In this document: piece by piece, positions 19,731-32,018 of the stretch
How positions within the stretch are numbered: the stretch's first letter is position 1
Layout of the letters: the number at the start of each line of letters is the position of its first letter
Source of the DNA: Gracilibacillus massiliensis
GTDB lineage: Bacteria > Bacillota > Bacilli > Bacillales > Amphibacillaceae
Length of the DNA: 64,000 nucleotides
NCBI RefSeq assembly: GCF_001458115.1
Contig: NZ_CZRP01000008.1
Span: 24,105-88,104, forward strand
Direction of reading: 5' to 3'
Notes under the pieces: model-generated
What the model was told of the DNA's origin: nothing
Seen by the model: the letters and a program-made list of their open reading frames with translations, nothing else
Databases searched by the model: none
Translations under genes and position numbers: made by a program

Positions 19731-20270
19731 TTATTTTTGGAAAGGCATGCCAAGTTGTGTTAAGAGTTCAGAAGCTTCTTCGTCAGAATTAGCTGTTGTC
19801 ACGATAACAACGTCCATCCCTCTAACCTTGTTTACTTGATCATAATTAATTTCCGGGAAAATTAATTGCTCTTTTACACCTAAAGTGTAGTTACCACGGC
19901 CATCAAATGCTTTTTTAGAAATACCACGGAAGTCACGCACACGTGGTAGTGATACATCGATAAGCTTTTGAAGGAAATCATACATACGCTCACCACGTAA
20001 TGTTACTTTCGCACCGATTGGCATTCCTTCACGTAAGCGGAAACCTGCGATTGATTTTTTCGCTTTCGTTACTACAGGTTTTTGACCAGTGATTTGTGAT
20101 AGTTCCTCAACAGCAGCATCTAGCGCTTTAGAGTTTTGAACTGCGTCACCTACACCCATATTAACAACGATTTTTTCAACTTTTGGTACTTCCATTACAG
20201 AATCATAATTAAATTTATCTACTAATGAAGTTACAATTTCTTTATTGTACTTTTCTTTTAAAGCGTTCAT
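19731..20270 (-). CDS. rplE: 50S ribosomal protein L5
   Basis: The 179-residue L5 has [40 protein letters not shown] and the C-terminal [20 protein letters not shown]. It binds 5S rRNA and contacts P-site tRNA. Length is identical to B. subtilis RplE. Confidence 0.98.
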   Translation of the reverse strand: MNALKEKYNKEIVTSLVDKFNYDSVMEVPKVEKIVVNMGVGDAVQNSKALDAAVEELSQITGQKPVVTKAKKSIAGFRLREGMPIGAKVTLRGERMYDFLQKLIDVSLPRVRDFRGISKKAFDGRGNYTLGVKEQLIFPEINYDQVNKVRGMDVVIVTTANSDEEASELLTQLGMPFQK

Positions 20271-20297
20271 TACGTAAACCTCCTTTCATCGCCAGCA

Positions 20298-20609
20298 CTA
20301 TTTATCTAAAGATTCACCAGATTTTTTAGCGATACGAACTTTCTTTCCATCGCGTACTTCATATCCAACACGAGTTGGTTCGCCAGATTTAGGATCAACT
20401 GGCAATACATTTGAAACATGAATTGTTGCTTCTTGATTCAAGATACCACCTTGTGGATTTTCTTGTGAAGGTTTTGCGTGTTTTTTCACGATGTTGACAC
20501 CTTCCACAAGCACACGATCTTTTTTCGGGAATGAAGCTAATACTTCTCCCTGCTTTCCTTTATCTTTACCTGAAATGATTTGTACTTTATCACCTTTTTT
20601 GACATGCAT
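20298..20609 (-). CDS. rplX: 50S ribosomal protein L24
   Basis: The 103-residue L24 begins with the KOW motif ([20 protein letters not shown]) and contains [20 protein letters not shown]. It starts large-subunit assembly by binding the 5' part of 23S rRNA. It follows rplN by 39 bp. Confidence 0.98.
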   Translation of the reverse strand: MHVKKGDKVQIISGKDKGKQGEVLASFPKKDRVLVEGVNIVKKHAKPSQENPQGGILNQEATIHVSNVLPVDPKSGEPTRVGYEVRDGKKVRIAKKSGESLDK

Positions 20610-20648
20610 GCTATCCGCACCTCCTTACACGGTTTTTCCGTAACGTGC

Positions 20649-21017
20649 TTATAATACTTCTGGAGCTAGAGATACGATTTTCATGAATTTCGCATCACGC
20701 AATTCACGTGCAACTGGTCCAAAAATACGAGTACCTCTTGGACTTTGGTCATCACGAATGATAACTGCTGCATTCTCATCAAATCGAATATATGAACCGT
20801 CTTTACGTCTCACTCCGCTCTTAGAACGTACGATTACTGCTTTAACTACTTCACCTTTTTTAACAACGCCTCCTGGTGTTGCTTGTTTCACAGAACAAAC
20901 AATTACATCACCAACGTTCGCTGTTTTACGGCCGGAACCGCCTAAGACTTTAATCGCTAGTACCTCACGAGCACCAGAGTTATCTGCTACTTTCAAACGA
21001 GATTCTTGTTGGATCAT
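20649..21017 (-). CDS. rplN: 50S ribosomal protein L14
   Basis: The 122-residue L14 starts [18 protein letters not shown] and has [20 protein letters not shown]. It forms part of the intersubunit bridge B8 and the docking site of RsfS. Standard length, 43 bp after rpsQ. Confidence 0.98.
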   Translation of the reverse strand: MIQQESRLKVADNSGAREVLAIKVLGGSGRKTANVGDVIVCSVKQATPGGVVKKGEVVKAVIVRSKSGVRRKDGSYIRFDENAAVIIRDDQSPRGTRIFGPVARELRDAKFMKIVSLAPEVL

Positions 21018-21060
21018 ATGCGTGTACCCTCCCTTCGGAACTTATCCGAGCGATCTTTAA

Positions 21061-21324
21061 TTAAATAATTACTGCTTCTTCCACTACTTCTAATAGACGA
21101 AAACGTTTTGTTTTAGATAGTGGTTTAGTTTCCATGATACGAACAATATCGCCGATTTTAGCTTGATTGTTTTCATCATGCGTTTTGAAATTTTTTGAGT
21201 ATTTAACACGTTTGCCATATAAATTATGGAATTTGTATGTTTCAACGACAACAGTGATAGTCTTATCCATCTTGTCAGATACGACACGTCCAGTATAGAC
21301 TTTACGATCATTACGCTCACTCAT
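21061..21324 (-). CDS. rpsQ: 30S ribosomal protein S17
   Basis: The 87-residue OB-fold protein has [20 protein letters not shown] and [20 protein letters not shown]. It binds helix 11 of 16S rRNA. It is 19 bp after rpmC in the conserved rplP-rpmC-rpsQ order. Confidence 0.98.
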   Translation of the reverse strand: MSERNDRKVYTGRVVSDKMDKTITVVVETYKFHNLYGKRVKYSKNFKTHDENNQAKIGDIVRIMETKPLSKTKRFRLLEVVEEAVII

Positions 21325-21343
21325 CTGAGGCTAACCTCCTTTA

Positions 21344-21547
21344 TTATCCGTTATTTACGCTTAGCTCTCTTTCGCGAACAACAGTTTTCATACGTGCAAT
21401 TGACTTACGCACTTCACGTAGACGTGCTGTGTTTTCCAATTGACCTGTAGCTAGTTGGAAACGCAAATTGAAAAGCTCTTCTTTTAATGACTTGATTTTT
21501 TGTTCAATTTCGGCAGTGGTTAGTTCTCTAATTTCATTAGCCTTCAT
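21344..21547 (-). CDS. rpmC: 50S ribosomal protein L29
   Basis: The start is set at the ATG giving [17 protein letters not shown], with GGTGGTG six bases upstream, giving 67 residues as in other bacilli. The family core [19 protein letters not shown] is present. L29 sits at the tunnel exit and takes part in docking trigger factor and SRP. The gene overlaps the end of rplP by 11 bp. Confidence 0.96.
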   Translation of the reverse strand: MKANEIRELTTAEIEQKIKSLKEELFNLRFQLATGQLENTARLREVRKSIARMKTVVRERELSVNNG

Positions 21548-21971
21548 TGATTTCACCACCAATTTCTTCTCGTTTTACGAATTTCGTTTTGATCGGTAAT
21601 TTATGTGATGCAAGACGAAGTGCTTCACGAGCTACCTCTTCTGATACACCTGCAATTTCAAACATTATTTTTCCTGGTTTTACAACTGCTACCCAACCTT
21701 CGGGAGCACCTTTACCTGAACCCATACGAACCTCTAGAGGCTTAGCTGTATAAGGTTTATCAGGGAAAATTTTAATCCAAACTTTACCACCACGCTTCAT
21801 ATAACGAGTCATCGCTATACGAGCTGCTTCAATCTGACGGCTAGTGATCCAAGAAGAATCAACTGCTTGTAAACCATATTCACCAAAAGCTACGGTTGTA
21901 CCGCCTTTTGCTTTACCTTTCATATTTCCACGATGTTGCTTACGATGTTTTACACGTTTTGGCATTAACAT
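21537..21971 (-). CDS. rplP: 50S ribosomal protein L16
   Basis: The 144-residue L16 has [39 protein letters not shown] and [19 protein letters not shown]. It organises the A-site region of the large subunit. Length equals B. subtilis RplP. Its 3' end supplies the ribosome site of rpmC. Confidence 0.98.
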   Translation of the reverse strand: MLMPKRVKHRKQHRGNMKGKAKGGTTVAFGEYGLQAVDSSWITSRQIEAARIAMTRYMKRGGKVWIKIFPDKPYTAKPLEVRMGSGKGAPEGWVAVVKPGKIMFEIAGVSEEVAREALRLASHKLPIKTKFVKREEIGGEINEG

Positions 21972-21988
21972 AATGCTTGCCCCCTTCC

Positions 21989-22630
21989 TTATTTAGTGTT
22001 TTTAGTTGGAAGGACTTCTCCACGATAAATCCATACTTTAACACCTAGTTTACCGTAAGTTGTGTCTGCTTCTGCAGTTCCATAATCGATATCTGCACGT
22101 AAAGTATGAAGTGGAACAGTTCCTTCGCTGTAGCTCTCTGATCTCGCCATATCTGCACCGCCAAGACGACCAGATACTTGAGTACGAATACCTTTTGCCC
22201 CTGCGCGCATTGCACGTTGAAGTGTTTGTTTCTGTGCACGACGGAATGATACTCGGTTTTCTAATTGACGAGCGATATTTTCTGCTACTAACTTAGCATC
22301 TAAGTCTGCTTTTTTCACTTCTACGATGTTAATGTGTACTCTTTTACCAGTTAATTGGTTCAGTGATTTACGCAGTGCTTCAACTTCAGAACCACCTTTA
22401 CCGATTACCATACCTGGCTTAGCTGTAGAGATAGAAATATTCACACGATTTGCTGCTCTTTCGATTTCAACTTTAGATACAGCACCATCTTTTAAACGTT
22501 GTTCAATATATTCACGAATCTTAATATCCTCATGTAAAAGGTCCGCATAATCTTTACCTGCATACCACTTAGATTCCCAATCACGGATAACTCCGACACG
22601 AAGACCAGTTGGATTTACTTTTTGACCCAC
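21989..22630 (-). CDS. rpsC: 30S ribosomal protein S3
   Basis: The 213-residue S3 starts [18 protein letters not shown] and has the KH-domain GXXG motif in [16 protein letters not shown], plus [20 protein letters not shown]. It lines the mRNA entry tunnel with S4 and S5. It begins 3 bp after the rplV stop. Confidence 0.98.
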   Translation of the reverse strand: MGQKVNPTGLRVGVIRDWESKWYAGKDYADLLHEDIKIREYIEQRLKDGAVSKVEIERAANRVNISISTAKPGMVIGKGGSEVEALRKSLNQLTGKRVHINIVEVKKADLDAKLVAENIARQLENRVSFRRAQKQTLQRAMRAGAKGIRTQVSGRLGGADMARSESYSEGTVPLHTLRADIDYGTAEADTTYGKLGVKVWIYRGEVLPTKNTK

Positions 22631-22633
22631 AGA

Positions 22634-22975
22634 TTATCCCTCCTTTTTCTCAGATAGAACCACTGTAATGTGGCTAGTTCGTTTATTGATTTGTGTTGCA
22701 CGACCTTGTGCACGTGGGCGGAAACGTTTCAATGTAACACCTTCGTTTACATACGCTTCAGACACTACTAAATTATCAGGATTCATTTCATAGTTATGCT
22801 CTGCATTTGCGATCGCAGAGTTGATTAATTTTTCAACAACTGGTGAAGCACCTCGTTGCGTGTGTTTTAAAATTGCAATTGCTTCTCCTACATCTTTGCC
22901 GCGGATAAGATCGACCACCAAGCGGACTTTACGAGGAGCAATGCGAATTGTTTTTGCAACAGCTTTTGCTTGCAT
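22634..22975 (-). CDS. rplV: 50S ribosomal protein L22
   Basis: The 113-residue L22 has [20 protein letters not shown] and the tunnel beta-hairpin around [20 protein letters not shown]. That hairpin lines the exit tunnel constriction where some macrolide resistance changes occur, and here it looks ordinary. It is 19 bp after rpsS. Confidence 0.98.
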   Translation of the reverse strand: MQAKAVAKTIRIAPRKVRLVVDLIRGKDVGEAIAILKHTQRGASPVVEKLINSAIANAEHNYEMNPDNLVVSEAYVNEGVTLKRFRPRAQGRATQINKRTSHITVVLSEKKEG

Positions 22976-22994
22976 TAGGAGTACCTCCTCTCAA

Positions 22995-23273
22995 TTAACG
23001 TTTTGTTTTCTTGTCGTCTCCAGCATGCCCTCTATATGTGCGAGATGGAGCGAATTCGCCTAGTTTATGTCCAACCATATCTTCCGTTACGTATACAGGT
23101 ACGTGTTTACGTCCATCATATACCGCAATCGTATGACCAACAAAGCTTGGGAAGATAGTAGAGCGACGAGACCACGTCTTTACTACTGTCTTTTTGTCCT
23201 CATCGTTAAGTTTGTCAATCTTTTTCAATAAATGATCATCTGCGAAAGGTCCTTTTTTTAAGCTACGACCCAT
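22995..23273 (-). CDS. rpsS: 30S ribosomal protein S19
   Basis: The start is the ATG giving [18 protein letters not shown], which gives the family length of 92 residues; a longer frame upstream has no support. [20 protein letters not shown] and the C-terminal [19 protein letters not shown] are typical. S19 lies on the 30S head. Confidence 0.97.
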   Translation of the reverse strand: MGRSLKKGPFADDHLLKKIDKLNDEDKKTVVKTWSRRSTIFPSFVGHTIAVYDGRKHVPVYVTEDMVGHKLGEFAPSRTYRGHAGDDKKTKR

Positions 23274-23329
23274 GGATAAGCCTCCCTTCGCGATTGACAG
23301 ACGGGTATTAATCCCGTCGTTCAACCCCG

Positions 23330-24160
23330 TTATTTTTTACGTTTACGTACAATAAATTTATCTGATTGTTTATTACGCTGACGTGTTTTGTAACCAAGTG
23401 TTGGTTTGCCCCAAGGTGACATTGGTGATTTACGTCCGATAGGCGCACGTCCTTCACCACCACCGTGTGGGTGATCGTTAGGGTTCATAACAGAACCACG
23501 AACCGTTGGACGCTTACCTTGCCAACGAGAACGTCCGGCTTTACCTACATTAATTAATTCATGTTCGATATTACCTACTTGACCAATAGTAGCACGGCAA
23601 GTCGCAAGTACCAAACGTACTTCGCCTGAGGATAAACGTACTAAAACGTATTTATCTTCACGACCTAAGATTTGTGCTTGTGCACCTGCAGATCTTGCGA
23701 GTTGCGCACCACGACCTGGTTTTAATTCAATGTTATGAATGATTGTACCGACAGGGATATCTCCAAGTGGTAAAGCATTACCTAGTTTGATGTCTGCATC
23801 TGAACCAGATTCAATCTGTTGACCTACTTGGATTCCTTTTGGTGCAATAATATAACGTTTCTCTCCATCCGCATAATGGATAAGAGCGATGTTTGCAGAA
23901 CGGTTTGGATCGTATTCGATTGTAGCAACTTTGCCTGGTATTCCATCTTTGTCACGTTTGAAATCGATGATACGATACTTACGCTTGTGTCCACCGCCTT
24001 GATGACGAACTGTTAACTTACCTTGGTTGTTACGACCACCACGTTTGCTCAAAGGTGCAAGTAGTGATTTTTCTGGTTGATCGGTTGTGATTTCAGCAAA
24101 ATCAGATGTTGTCATAAATCTACGACCATTAGTGGTTGGTTTATACTTCTTAATCGCCAT
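23330..24160 (-). CDS. rplB: 50S ribosomal protein L2
   Basis: The 276-residue L2 contains [20 protein letters not shown] and the peptidyl-transferase-proximal [20 protein letters not shown] with its conserved histidine. It is needed for subunit joining and peptidyl-transferase activity. It follows rplW by 26 bp. Confidence 0.98.
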   Translation of the reverse strand: MAIKKYKPTTNGRRFMTTSDFAEITTDQPEKSLLAPLSKRGGRNNQGKLTVRHQGGGHKRKYRIIDFKRDKDGIPGKVATIEYDPNRSANIALIHYADGEKRYIIAPKGIQVGQQIESGSDADIKLGNALPLGDIPVGTIIHNIELKPGRGAQLARSAGAQAQILGREDKYVLVRLSSGEVRLVLATCRATIGQVGNIEHELINVGKAGRSRWQGKRPTVRGSVMNPNDHPHGGGEGRAPIGRKSPMSPWGKPTLGYKTRQRNKQSDKFIVRKRKK

Positions 24161-24186
24161 CTCTTTTCCCTCCTTTTTAATTCAAA

Positions 24187-24477
24187 TTATAGTGTTTCAA
24201 AGAAATCAAGTTCTTTGCTATCTTCTGATAACTGAACAATAGCTCTTTTACGATTTGGGCGGAATCCTCCGTATCGTCCCATACGCTTGAACTTGCCTTT
24301 TTTGTTTAAAGTATTTACGTTAACAACGTTCACTCCAAAGATTTCTTCAACTGCAACTTTGATTTGTGACTTGTTAGCTTCTTTACTTACTTCGAACGTA
24401 TACTTCTTTTCTGCCATTAGATCTGCAGTGTTTTCTGTAATGATAGGGCGCTTAATAATATCACGTGCATCTGTCAT
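24187..24477 (-). CDS. rplW: 50S ribosomal protein L23
   Basis: The 96-residue L23 starts [20 protein letters not shown] and ends [20 protein letters not shown] plus a short tail. It is the trigger factor and SRP docking protein at the tunnel exit. Its start overlaps the rplD stop by one base. Confidence 0.98.
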   Translation of the reverse strand: MTDARDIIKRPIITENTADLMAEKKYTFEVSKEANKSQIKVAVEEIFGVNVVNVNTLNKKGKFKRMGRYGGFRPNRKRAIVQLSEDSKELDFFETL

Positions 24478-25100
24478 TATGCAAGCACCTCCCCTGCTTT
24501 TTCAGCTGCCTCTTTTGTTAAGATCAGCTTGTCATGCGTAAGCAAGTCTAATACATTTACTTCGCTTACTGTTAAAACTTTTACGTTTTTTAAGTTGTTA
24601 GCAGATTTCGCTAATGCTTCATTTGTGTCTGCTGTAACGATTAATGCTTTTGCATCTACATTCAATGAAGAAAGCATAGAAATTACTTCTTTGGTTTTTG
24701 GTGTTTCGATTGCGATTCCTTCTAATACCACTAAGCTATCTTCTTTTACTTTTGAAGAAAGAGCAGATTTAAGCGCTAATCTACGTACTTTTTTCGGTAA
24801 TTTGTAGCTGTAGCTTCTTGGAGTAGGGCCGAAAACTGTTCCACCGCCTACCCATTGTGGTGAACGGATTGAACCTTGACGTGCACGACCTGTACCTTTT
24901 TGACGCCATGGTTTACGTCCACCACCACGTACATCAGAACGGTTCTTAACAGCGTGAGTACCTTGACGTAAAGATGCGCGTTGCATCAAGATTGCGTCAT
25001 GTAGTACATGCTCATTTGGTTCGATTCCGAATACCGCATCGTTGATTTCTACATCACCAACTTGTGATCCACTTTGATTAAATAGTGCTACTTTAGGCAT
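24477..25100 (-). CDS. rplD: 50S ribosomal protein L4
   Basis: The 207-residue L4 has [20 protein letters not shown], the tunnel extension [20 protein letters not shown] and [20 protein letters not shown]. In gamma-proteobacteria L4 represses the S10 operon; whether it does so here is unknown. It is 25 bp after rplC. Confidence 0.98.
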   Translation of the reverse strand: MPKVALFNQSGSQVGDVEINDAVFGIEPNEHVLHDAILMQRASLRQGTHAVKNRSDVRGGGRKPWRQKGTGRARQGSIRSPQWVGGGTVFGPTPRSYSYKLPKKVRRLALKSALSSKVKEDSLVVLEGIAIETPKTKEVISMLSSLNVDAKALIVTADTNEALAKSANNLKNVKVLTVSEVNVLDLLTHDKLILTKEAAEKAGEVLA

Positions 25101-25125
25101 GACATATCCTCCCTTCGGTTAATAA

Positions 25126-25758
25126 TTAGTTAGCCTTTAATGCACCCGTAATTTTCACGAATGATTTTTTTGCACCTGGAACATTTCCTTTTATTAAAAG
25201 AAGATTGCGTTCTGCATCTACTTTAACGACTTCTAAGTTCTGGATTGTAATTTGTTCTCCACCCATTTGGCCAGGTAGTTTTTTACCTTTGAATACTTTT
25301 GCAGGGTCTGCAGCTGCACCCATTGAACCTGGAGATCTATGATAATGAGAACCATGTGACTCCGGTCCACGTTGTTGATTGTGACGCTTGATCGAACCCT
25401 GGAATCCTTTACCTTTTGAAGTACCTGTTACATCAATTACATCTCCTGCTTCAAAAACCTCTACGTTTATCTCTTGACCTAATTCAAATTCATCAAGATT
25501 CACGTTACGGAATTCACGAATGAAGCGCTTAGGATTGGTATTTGCTTTTTCAGCATGTCCCTGTCCTGGTTTGTTTGTACGGTTTTTCTTTTGATCAGCA
25601 AAACCTATTTGGATTGCTTCGTAACCATCGTTTTCTTGTGTACGCTTTTGCAGCACAACATTTGGTTCAGCTTCTACTACTGTTACAGGGATTAATTCGC
25701 CTTCTTCAGAGAATAGCTGAGTCATGCCGATTTTGCGACCTAAGATTCCTTTCGTCAT
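25126..25758 (-). CDS. rplC: 50S ribosomal protein L3
   Basis: The 210-residue L3 starts [20 protein letters not shown] and contains [20 protein letters not shown] and [20 protein letters not shown]. Its long loop reaches the peptidyl-transferase centre. It is second in the S10 operon, 30 bp after rpsJ. Confidence 0.98.
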   Translation of the reverse strand: MTKGILGRKIGMTQLFSEEGELIPVTVVEAEPNVVLQKRTQENDGYEAIQIGFADQKKNRTNKPGQGHAEKANTNPKRFIREFRNVNLDEFELGQEINVEVFEAGDVIDVTGTSKGKGFQGSIKRHNQQRGPESHGSHYHRSPGSMGAAADPAKVFKGKKLPGQMGGEQITIQNLEVVKVDAERNLLLIKGNVPGAKKSFVKITGALKAN

Positions 25759-25788
25759 CCGTTACACCTCCTAAAATGTTCATTTATA

Positions 25789-26202
<414 letters not shown>

Positions 26203-26233
26203 TCATCGCCTGTTTTATGACCAACATTATTCA

Positions 26234-26262
26234 TTATATAGGTTTCTAAAGGCGATTGCAAC
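26234..26262 (-). promoter_or_regulatory. Promoter of the S10 (rpsJ) operon
   Basis: TTGCAA (26257-26262), 17 bp and a perfect TATAAT (26234-26239) on the minus strand, about 140 bp before rpsJ. It is the only strong promoter seen for the block of genes down to rplQ. Confidence 0.85.
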
Positions 26263-26386
26263 ATTTTATGCATATTTTTTAAGATTTTTTCTCAACAAAC
26301 AACCATCAGCAAAATACCATTATCCTACATTCAAATAGCCAACAAAAACATCTCCTTAAATTTTACACTAAAGCGACATATATGGA

Positions 26387-26870
26387 GTGGTAATTATGAG
26401 ATATTACAACTGCATAACCACCACTTCGGCTTATCCGCTTCCTTTCCGCGGGTTTTTCTCCTCAGCTAACTTTTTAAGCAAAGTACGCTTAAAAAGTGGG
26501 TCTTCAGATAAAAACTTCCCGCAGGAGTGGAAGCGGATGCCTGCGCTTTATTACGTTTTACAACTAAAGTAAGAATAAAAAGGTTGGCTTTATTTCAATG
26601 AAGACTATGAGTTTGTTCTTAGAAAACGTATCTTTATTAGCAATATTAGCTCATTTATGTAACAATCCAAAATGTTAGCATTTGCACTTTTTGTAGAGCA
26701 TCATTCAGCGTAGGCGGCCACTTCCACTCCTGTGGGATCGTTTTACCTGAAGATCCACTTTTTTAAGCGGTTTTTGCTTGAAAAAGTTAGCTGAAGGGAA
26801 AACCCCACGGAAAGGGAAGTGGGCAAGCCGAAGCGGATACCATGTACATATCCTATTTCAAAATTGCCAC
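26387..26870. repeat. Composite inverted-repeat element R2 (tuf-rpsJ gap)
   Basis: The ends are GTGGTAATTATGAG and ATTTCAAAATTGCCAC. The left arm hairpin (about 26437-26536) pairs CCGCTTCC with GGAAGCGG at its base and ACTTTTTAAGC with GCTTAAAAAGT at its tip. The right arm (about 26719-26822) is the same structure in inverse orientation with CCACTTCC and GGGAAGTGG. The internal-loop strings CAGCTAAC and TCTTCAG are kept. A centre of about 170 bp separates the arms. No open frame is present. Confidence 0.8.
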
Positions 26871-26926
26871 CAGAGTTGTATCGCATTTTTCTTCTTTTAT
26901 TTTTTTGAAAATATGGTCATTACATT

Positions 26927-26966
26927 AGCAAAAAAAGCAGGTAGCGTTTGGCTACCTGCTTTTTTG
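26927..26966 (-). terminator. Terminator after tuf
   Basis: AAAGCAGGTAGC, loop CAAAC and GCTACCTGCTTT form a perfect 12-bp stem followed by T residues on the minus strand, 12 bases after the tuf stop. It separates the str operon from R2 and the S10 operon. Confidence 0.92.
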
Positions 26967-26977
26967 TATGTCATTGA

Positions 26978-28168
<1,191 letters not shown>

Positions 28169-28285
28169 GTATATTTCCTCCTTTAGATAAGTAAAAATTA
28201 TTTTTTATTTTCATGTATCTCAGCTTAGAAAATAGAATTCTAAGCCTACAATACAAGTTATACGTTAGATTGTGAAAAAAATCAA

Positions 28286-30364
28286 TTATTCACCAGCATT
28301 TTTCTTAACAATTTCTTCTGAAATACTCTTTGGTACTTCTTCATAGTGATCGAAGTGCATTGTATAAGTACCACGACCCTGTGTATTAGAACGAAGAGCA
28401 GTCGCGTAACCAAACATTTCTGCAAGTGGAACAAATGCTTTAACTACTTGTGCTGGTCCACGAGCTTCCATACCTTCTACTCGTCCACGACGAGAGGTCA
28501 CGTCACCCATAATATCACCCATATATTCTTCTGGGATTACGACTTCTACTTTCATCATTGGCTCAAGTAGCACAGGGTTACATTTGTTTTTAGCTGCCTT
28601 AAGTGCCATAGATGCTGCTACTTTAAATGCTGTTTCGTTAGAGTCAACATCATGGTAGCTACCATCATATAATGTAGCTTTTACATCGATTAGTGGGTAA
28701 CCAGCAACTACACCATTTTCCAGTGACTCTTTGATACCTTGTTCAACAGAAGGAATGTACTCACGTGGCACAACACCACCAGTAATTTTGTTTACGAATT
28801 CGTATCCTGCGCCTTCTTCGTTAGGTTCAAATTTAACCCAAACGTGACCGAATTGACCACGACCACCAGATTGGCGAACGAACTTACCTTCTACTTCCGC
28901 TGAACTACGGAATGTTTCACGATAAGATACTTGTGGTGCACCCACGTTAGCTTCTACTTTAAACTCACGCTTCATACGATCCACTATAATATCAAGGTGA
29001 AGCTCACCCATACCAGAAATGATCGTTTGACCAGTCTCTGTGTTTGTTTCTGTTTTAAATGTTGGATCTTCTTCTGCAAGTTTACCTAAGGCAATTGACA
29101 TTTTATCCTGATCAGCTTTTGATTTTGGTTCAATTGCAACTGAGATAACTGGATCAGGGAAGTCCATAGATTCTAGAATTACGAGGCTTTTCTCATCACA
29201 TAGAGTATCACCAGTACTAGTATCTTTCAAACCAACTGCACCTGCTATATCCCCTGCATAAACTTCTGGAATTTCCTCACGAGAGTTTGCGTGCATTTGT
29301 AGGATACGTCCTACACGTTCACGTTTATCTTTCGTTGAGTTTTTTACGTAGGAACCTGACTTTAATGTACCAGAGTATACGCGGAAGAATGTAAGCTTAC
29401 CAACAAAAGGATCTGTTGCTACTTTAAACGCTAATGCAGAGAATGGTTCTTTGTCATCAGCCTTACGAGTAACTTCTTCTTCTGTTTGTGGTACATGTCC
29501 TTCAATTGGAGGGATATCTAATGGTGATGGTAAGTAATCTACAACACCATCAATTAGTAATTGTACCCCTTTGTTTTTGAATGCTGAACCACAGAATACC
29601 GGGTAGAATTCAACACTTAGAGTTGCTTTACGTACAGCAGCTCTTATTTCGTCATTAGAAAATTCTTCACCTTCTAAATAACGTTCCATAAGGTCTTCAT
29701 CAACTTCAGCCACAGCTTCTATTAAGCTCGTACGGTATTCTTCAGCTTGTTCTTTATATTCTTCAGGAATTTCTCTCGCTTCAGTACGAGTTCCTAAATC
29801 ATCTTCATAGAAGTAAGCTTCCATTGTAATTAAATCGATGATACCGTCGAATTCATCTTCAGCACCAATAGGAAGTTGTACTGGGTGAGCATTTGCTCCC
29901 AGACGATCTCCTAAAGTTCCTACTGAATAAAGGAAATCTGCACCGATTTTATCCATTTTGTTTACAAAAACAACACGAGGTACACCGTATGTTGTCGCTT
30001 GACGCCAAACTGTTTCCGTTTGAGGCTCCACACCAGATTGAGCATCTAGTACAGCTACCGCACCATCAAGTACACGGAGTGAACGTTCAACTTCTACTGT
30101 GAAGTCTACGTGTCCAGGTGTATCAATAATGTTGATGCGGTGACCTTTCCATTGTGCAGTTGTTGCTGCAGAAGTTATGGTAATACCACGTTCTTGCTCT
30201 TGCTCCATCCAGTCCATTTGAGAAGCACCTTCATGTGTTTCCCCAATTTTATGGATACGTCCCGTATAGAATAAAATACGCTCTGTTGCAGTAGTTTTAC
30301 CAGCATCGATGTGAGCCATGATACCGATATTACGTGTTTTCTCCAAGGAGAACTCTCTTGGCAT
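28286..30364 (-). CDS. fusA: Elongation factor G
   Basis: The 692-residue GTPase has [27 protein letters not shown] and [10 protein letters not shown], then domains II-V ending in [10 protein letters not shown]. It drives ribosome translocation and recycling. It lies 39 bp after rpsG in the str operon rpsL-rpsG-fusA-tuf. Confidence 0.99.
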   Translation of the reverse strand: MPREFSLEKTRNIGIMAHIDAGKTTATERILFYTGRIHKIGETHEGASQMDWMEQEQERGITITSAATTAQWKGHRINIIDTPGHVDFTVEVERSLRVLDGAVAVLDAQSGVEPQTETVWRQATTYGVPRVVFVNKMDKIGADFLYSVGTLGDRLGANAHPVQLPIGAEDEFDGIIDLITMEAYFYEDDLGTRTEAREIPEEYKEQAEEYRTSLIEAVAEVDEDLMERYLEGEEFSNDEIRAAVRKATLSVEFYPVFCGSAFKNKGVQLLIDGVVDYLPSPLDIPPIEGHVPQTEEEVTRKADDKEPFSALAFKVATDPFVGKLTFFRVYSGTLKSGSYVKNSTKDKRERVGRILQMHANSREEIPEVYAGDIAGAVGLKDTSTGDTLCDEKSLVILESMDFPDPVISVAIEPKSKADQDKMSIALGKLAEEDPTFKTETNTETGQTIISGMGELHLDIIVDRMKREFKVEANVGAPQVSYRETFRSSAEVEGKFVRQSGGRGQFGHVWVKFEPNEEGAGYEFVNKITGGVVPREYIPSVEQGIKESLENGVVAGYPLIDVKATLYDGSYHDVDSNETAFKVAASMALKAAKNKCNPVLLEPMMKVEVVIPEEYMGDIMGDVTSRRGRVEGMEARGPAQVVKAFVPLAEMFGYATALRSNTQGRGTYTMHFDHYEEVPKSISEEIVKKNAGE

Positions 30365-30403
30365 GAATCTTTCTCCTTCCTATAACGAATATAGTTTGTT
30401 TTC

Positions 30404-30874
30404 TTACCAGCGATAGTGAGCAAATGCTTTGTTTGCTTCTGCCATTTTGTGCATATCTTCGCGTTTTTTCACTGATGCACCAGTGTTGTTAGAAGCATCT
30501 AGAATTTCATTAGCTAAACGCTCTTCCATTGTTTTTTCCCCGCGCAAGCGTGAATAGTTAACAATATAACGTAAACCAAGTGCTTGACGACGTTCAGGTC
30601 TAACCTCAACTGGTACTTGGTAGTTTGAACCACCAACACGACGAGCACGTACTTCAAGTACTGGCATTACATTTTTCATAGCTTGTTCGAAAGCATCCAT
30701 AGCATTTTGTCCGCTACGTTCTTGTACTAATTCAAACGCACGATATAAAATCTTTTGCGCTTTACCTCTTTTTCCATCAACCATAATTTGATTGATTAAA
30801 CGTGTAACAAGTTTTGAGTTGTATAACGGATCTGGTAAGACATCACGCTTTGGTACTGGTCCTTTACGTGGCAT
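30404..30874 (-). CDS. rpsG: 30S ribosomal protein S7
   Basis: The 156-residue S7 starts [20 protein letters not shown] and has [20 protein letters not shown]. It nucleates assembly of the 30S head. It is 38 bp after rpsL and of normal length. Confidence 0.98.
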   Translation of the reverse strand: MPRKGPVPKRDVLPDPLYNSKLVTRLINQIMVDGKRGKAQKILYRAFELVQERSGQNAMDAFEQAMKNVMPVLEVRARRVGGSNYQVPVEVRPERRQALGLRYIVNYSRLRGEKTMEERLANEILDASNNTGASVKKREDMHKMAEANKAFAHYRW

Positions 30875-30912
30875 ATCTTCCCCTCCTTCCTGTATCTATT
30901 ATTTTAATCAAT

Positions 30913-31326
30913 TTATTTTTTCGGTTTTTTCGCACCGTATTTAGAACGGCCTTGCATACGTCCTTCAACACCTGAAGTATCAAGTGCACCACGAACGATG
31001 TGGTAACGAACCCCTGGTAAGTCTTTTACACGACCTCCACGAATTAACACAACACTGTGTTCTTGTAGATTGTGACCAATTCCAGGAATGTATGCTGTTA
31101 CCTCGATTTGGTTTGACAAACGTACACGCGCATATTTACGAAGTGCAGAGTTTGGTTTCTTCGGAGTAAGCGTACCTACACGAGTACATACACCACGCTT
31201 TTGCGGTGCAGACTGGTCAGTTGCTACTTTTTTACGACTATTGTATCCTTTATTCAAGGCTGGTGAGTCAGATTTTCTTGTCTTTGTCACACGACCTTTA
31301 CGTACTAATTGATTAATAGTTGGCAT
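30913..31326 (-). CDS. rpsL: 30S ribosomal protein S12
   Basis: The 137-residue S12 has [20 protein letters not shown] and [18 protein letters not shown], so the lysines corresponding to E. coli Lys43 and Lys88, altered in streptomycin-resistant mutants, are present. S12 monitors codon-anticodon pairing in the decoding centre. It follows rplGB. Confidence 0.98.
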   Translation of the reverse strand: MPTINQLVRKGRVTKTRKSDSPALNKGYNSRKKVATDQSAPQKRGVCTRVGTLTPKKPNSALRKYARVRLSNQIEVTAYIPGIGHNLQEHSVVLIRGGRVKDLPGVRYHIVRGALDTSGVEGRMQGRSKYGAKKPKK

Positions 31327-31425
31327 CTCTATTTCCTCCTCTCTTTTCTAAAGATGTAATACCACACATCCAGGTGGTTCATAATAGAGCAAAAAACAAA
31401 GTCTTCGCAAAAAATTGCCAAAACT

Positions 31426-31677
31426 TTATTGTTTGATCGCTACAGTTGCTGCACCTACATCTATCCCACATGCTTTCCCTAGTTTTTTCATAGAATCCAC
31501 ATAGAAAAATGGAATATTATGATCGGATGCAAGCCGTGACACTTTGCTAGTTATGTGCAAATCTGCATCATTAGCAATGATCACTTCTTTTGCTTGACCA
31601 TTTTTGATGGCTTTTAACACTTGTTTTGTTCCGATTATCTTGTCAGTGTTTATCTGTGCCACTTTTTCATAAGACAT
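31426..31677 (-). CDS. rplGB: L7Ae-type ribosomal protein RplGB (YbxF)
   Basis: The start is the ATG giving [19 protein letters not shown], giving 83 residues against 82 in B. subtilis. The family core [17 protein letters not shown] and [17 protein letters not shown] is present. L7Ae proteins bind kink-turn RNA; YbxF binds such RNAs and associates with ribosomes. It opens the str operon behind its own promoter. Confidence 0.93.
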   Translation of the reverse strand: MSYEKVAQINTDKIIGTKQVLKAIKNGQAKEVIIANDADLHITSKVSRLASDHNIPFFYVDSMKKLGKACGIDVGAATVAIKQ

Positions 31678-31722
31678 GTGTATATCCTCCAAAGTAACAA
31701 GGATAACGGAAGCACCTTAAAT

Positions 31723-31751
31723 ATACTATCATCACAAAAAATTAATGTCAA
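31723..31751 (-). promoter_or_regulatory. Promoter of rplGB-rpsL-rpsG-fusA-tuf
   Basis: A perfect TTGACA (31746-31751), 17 bp and TAGTAT (31723-31728) on the minus strand, about 45 bp before rplGB. The gap from here to rpoC otherwise shows only the rpoC terminator-like hairpin. Confidence 0.85.
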
Positions 31752-31977
31752 CTTATATTTTGAAAAAACAATAATAATTTAAAGTGTCTCATTCATCCCT
31801 TGTTTTCTATCAAGTAAATGATATAGGTGGATTACCTACAACATGTTTTGTAGATAACCCTTGTCACCTTGTCTATCACGGTGGAATCGTCAAACCCTCA
31901 ACAAAAAGCTTCAAGTGTTAGCAAAGAAGCTAAGTAGGGGCTAAACGAACGCTAACTTTCTGATATATTTCGCTGAT

Positions 31978-32008
31978 CATAATGGGGAGTTTTACACTCC
32001 CTATTATG
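31978..32008 (-). terminator. Terminator-like hairpin after rpoC
   Basis: CATAAT-A-GGGAGT and ACTCCC-C-ATTATG form a 12-bp stem around a GTAAA loop, 11 bases after the rpoC stop. No T-run follows on the minus strand, so termination may be partial or factor-dependent. Confidence 0.5.
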
Positions 32009-32018
32009 AAGCCTTACT

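Noticed and set aside
26387..26870. Rho-independent terminators within the repeat arms
   Set aside because: The arms are long and paired but no T-run follows the stems on either strand.
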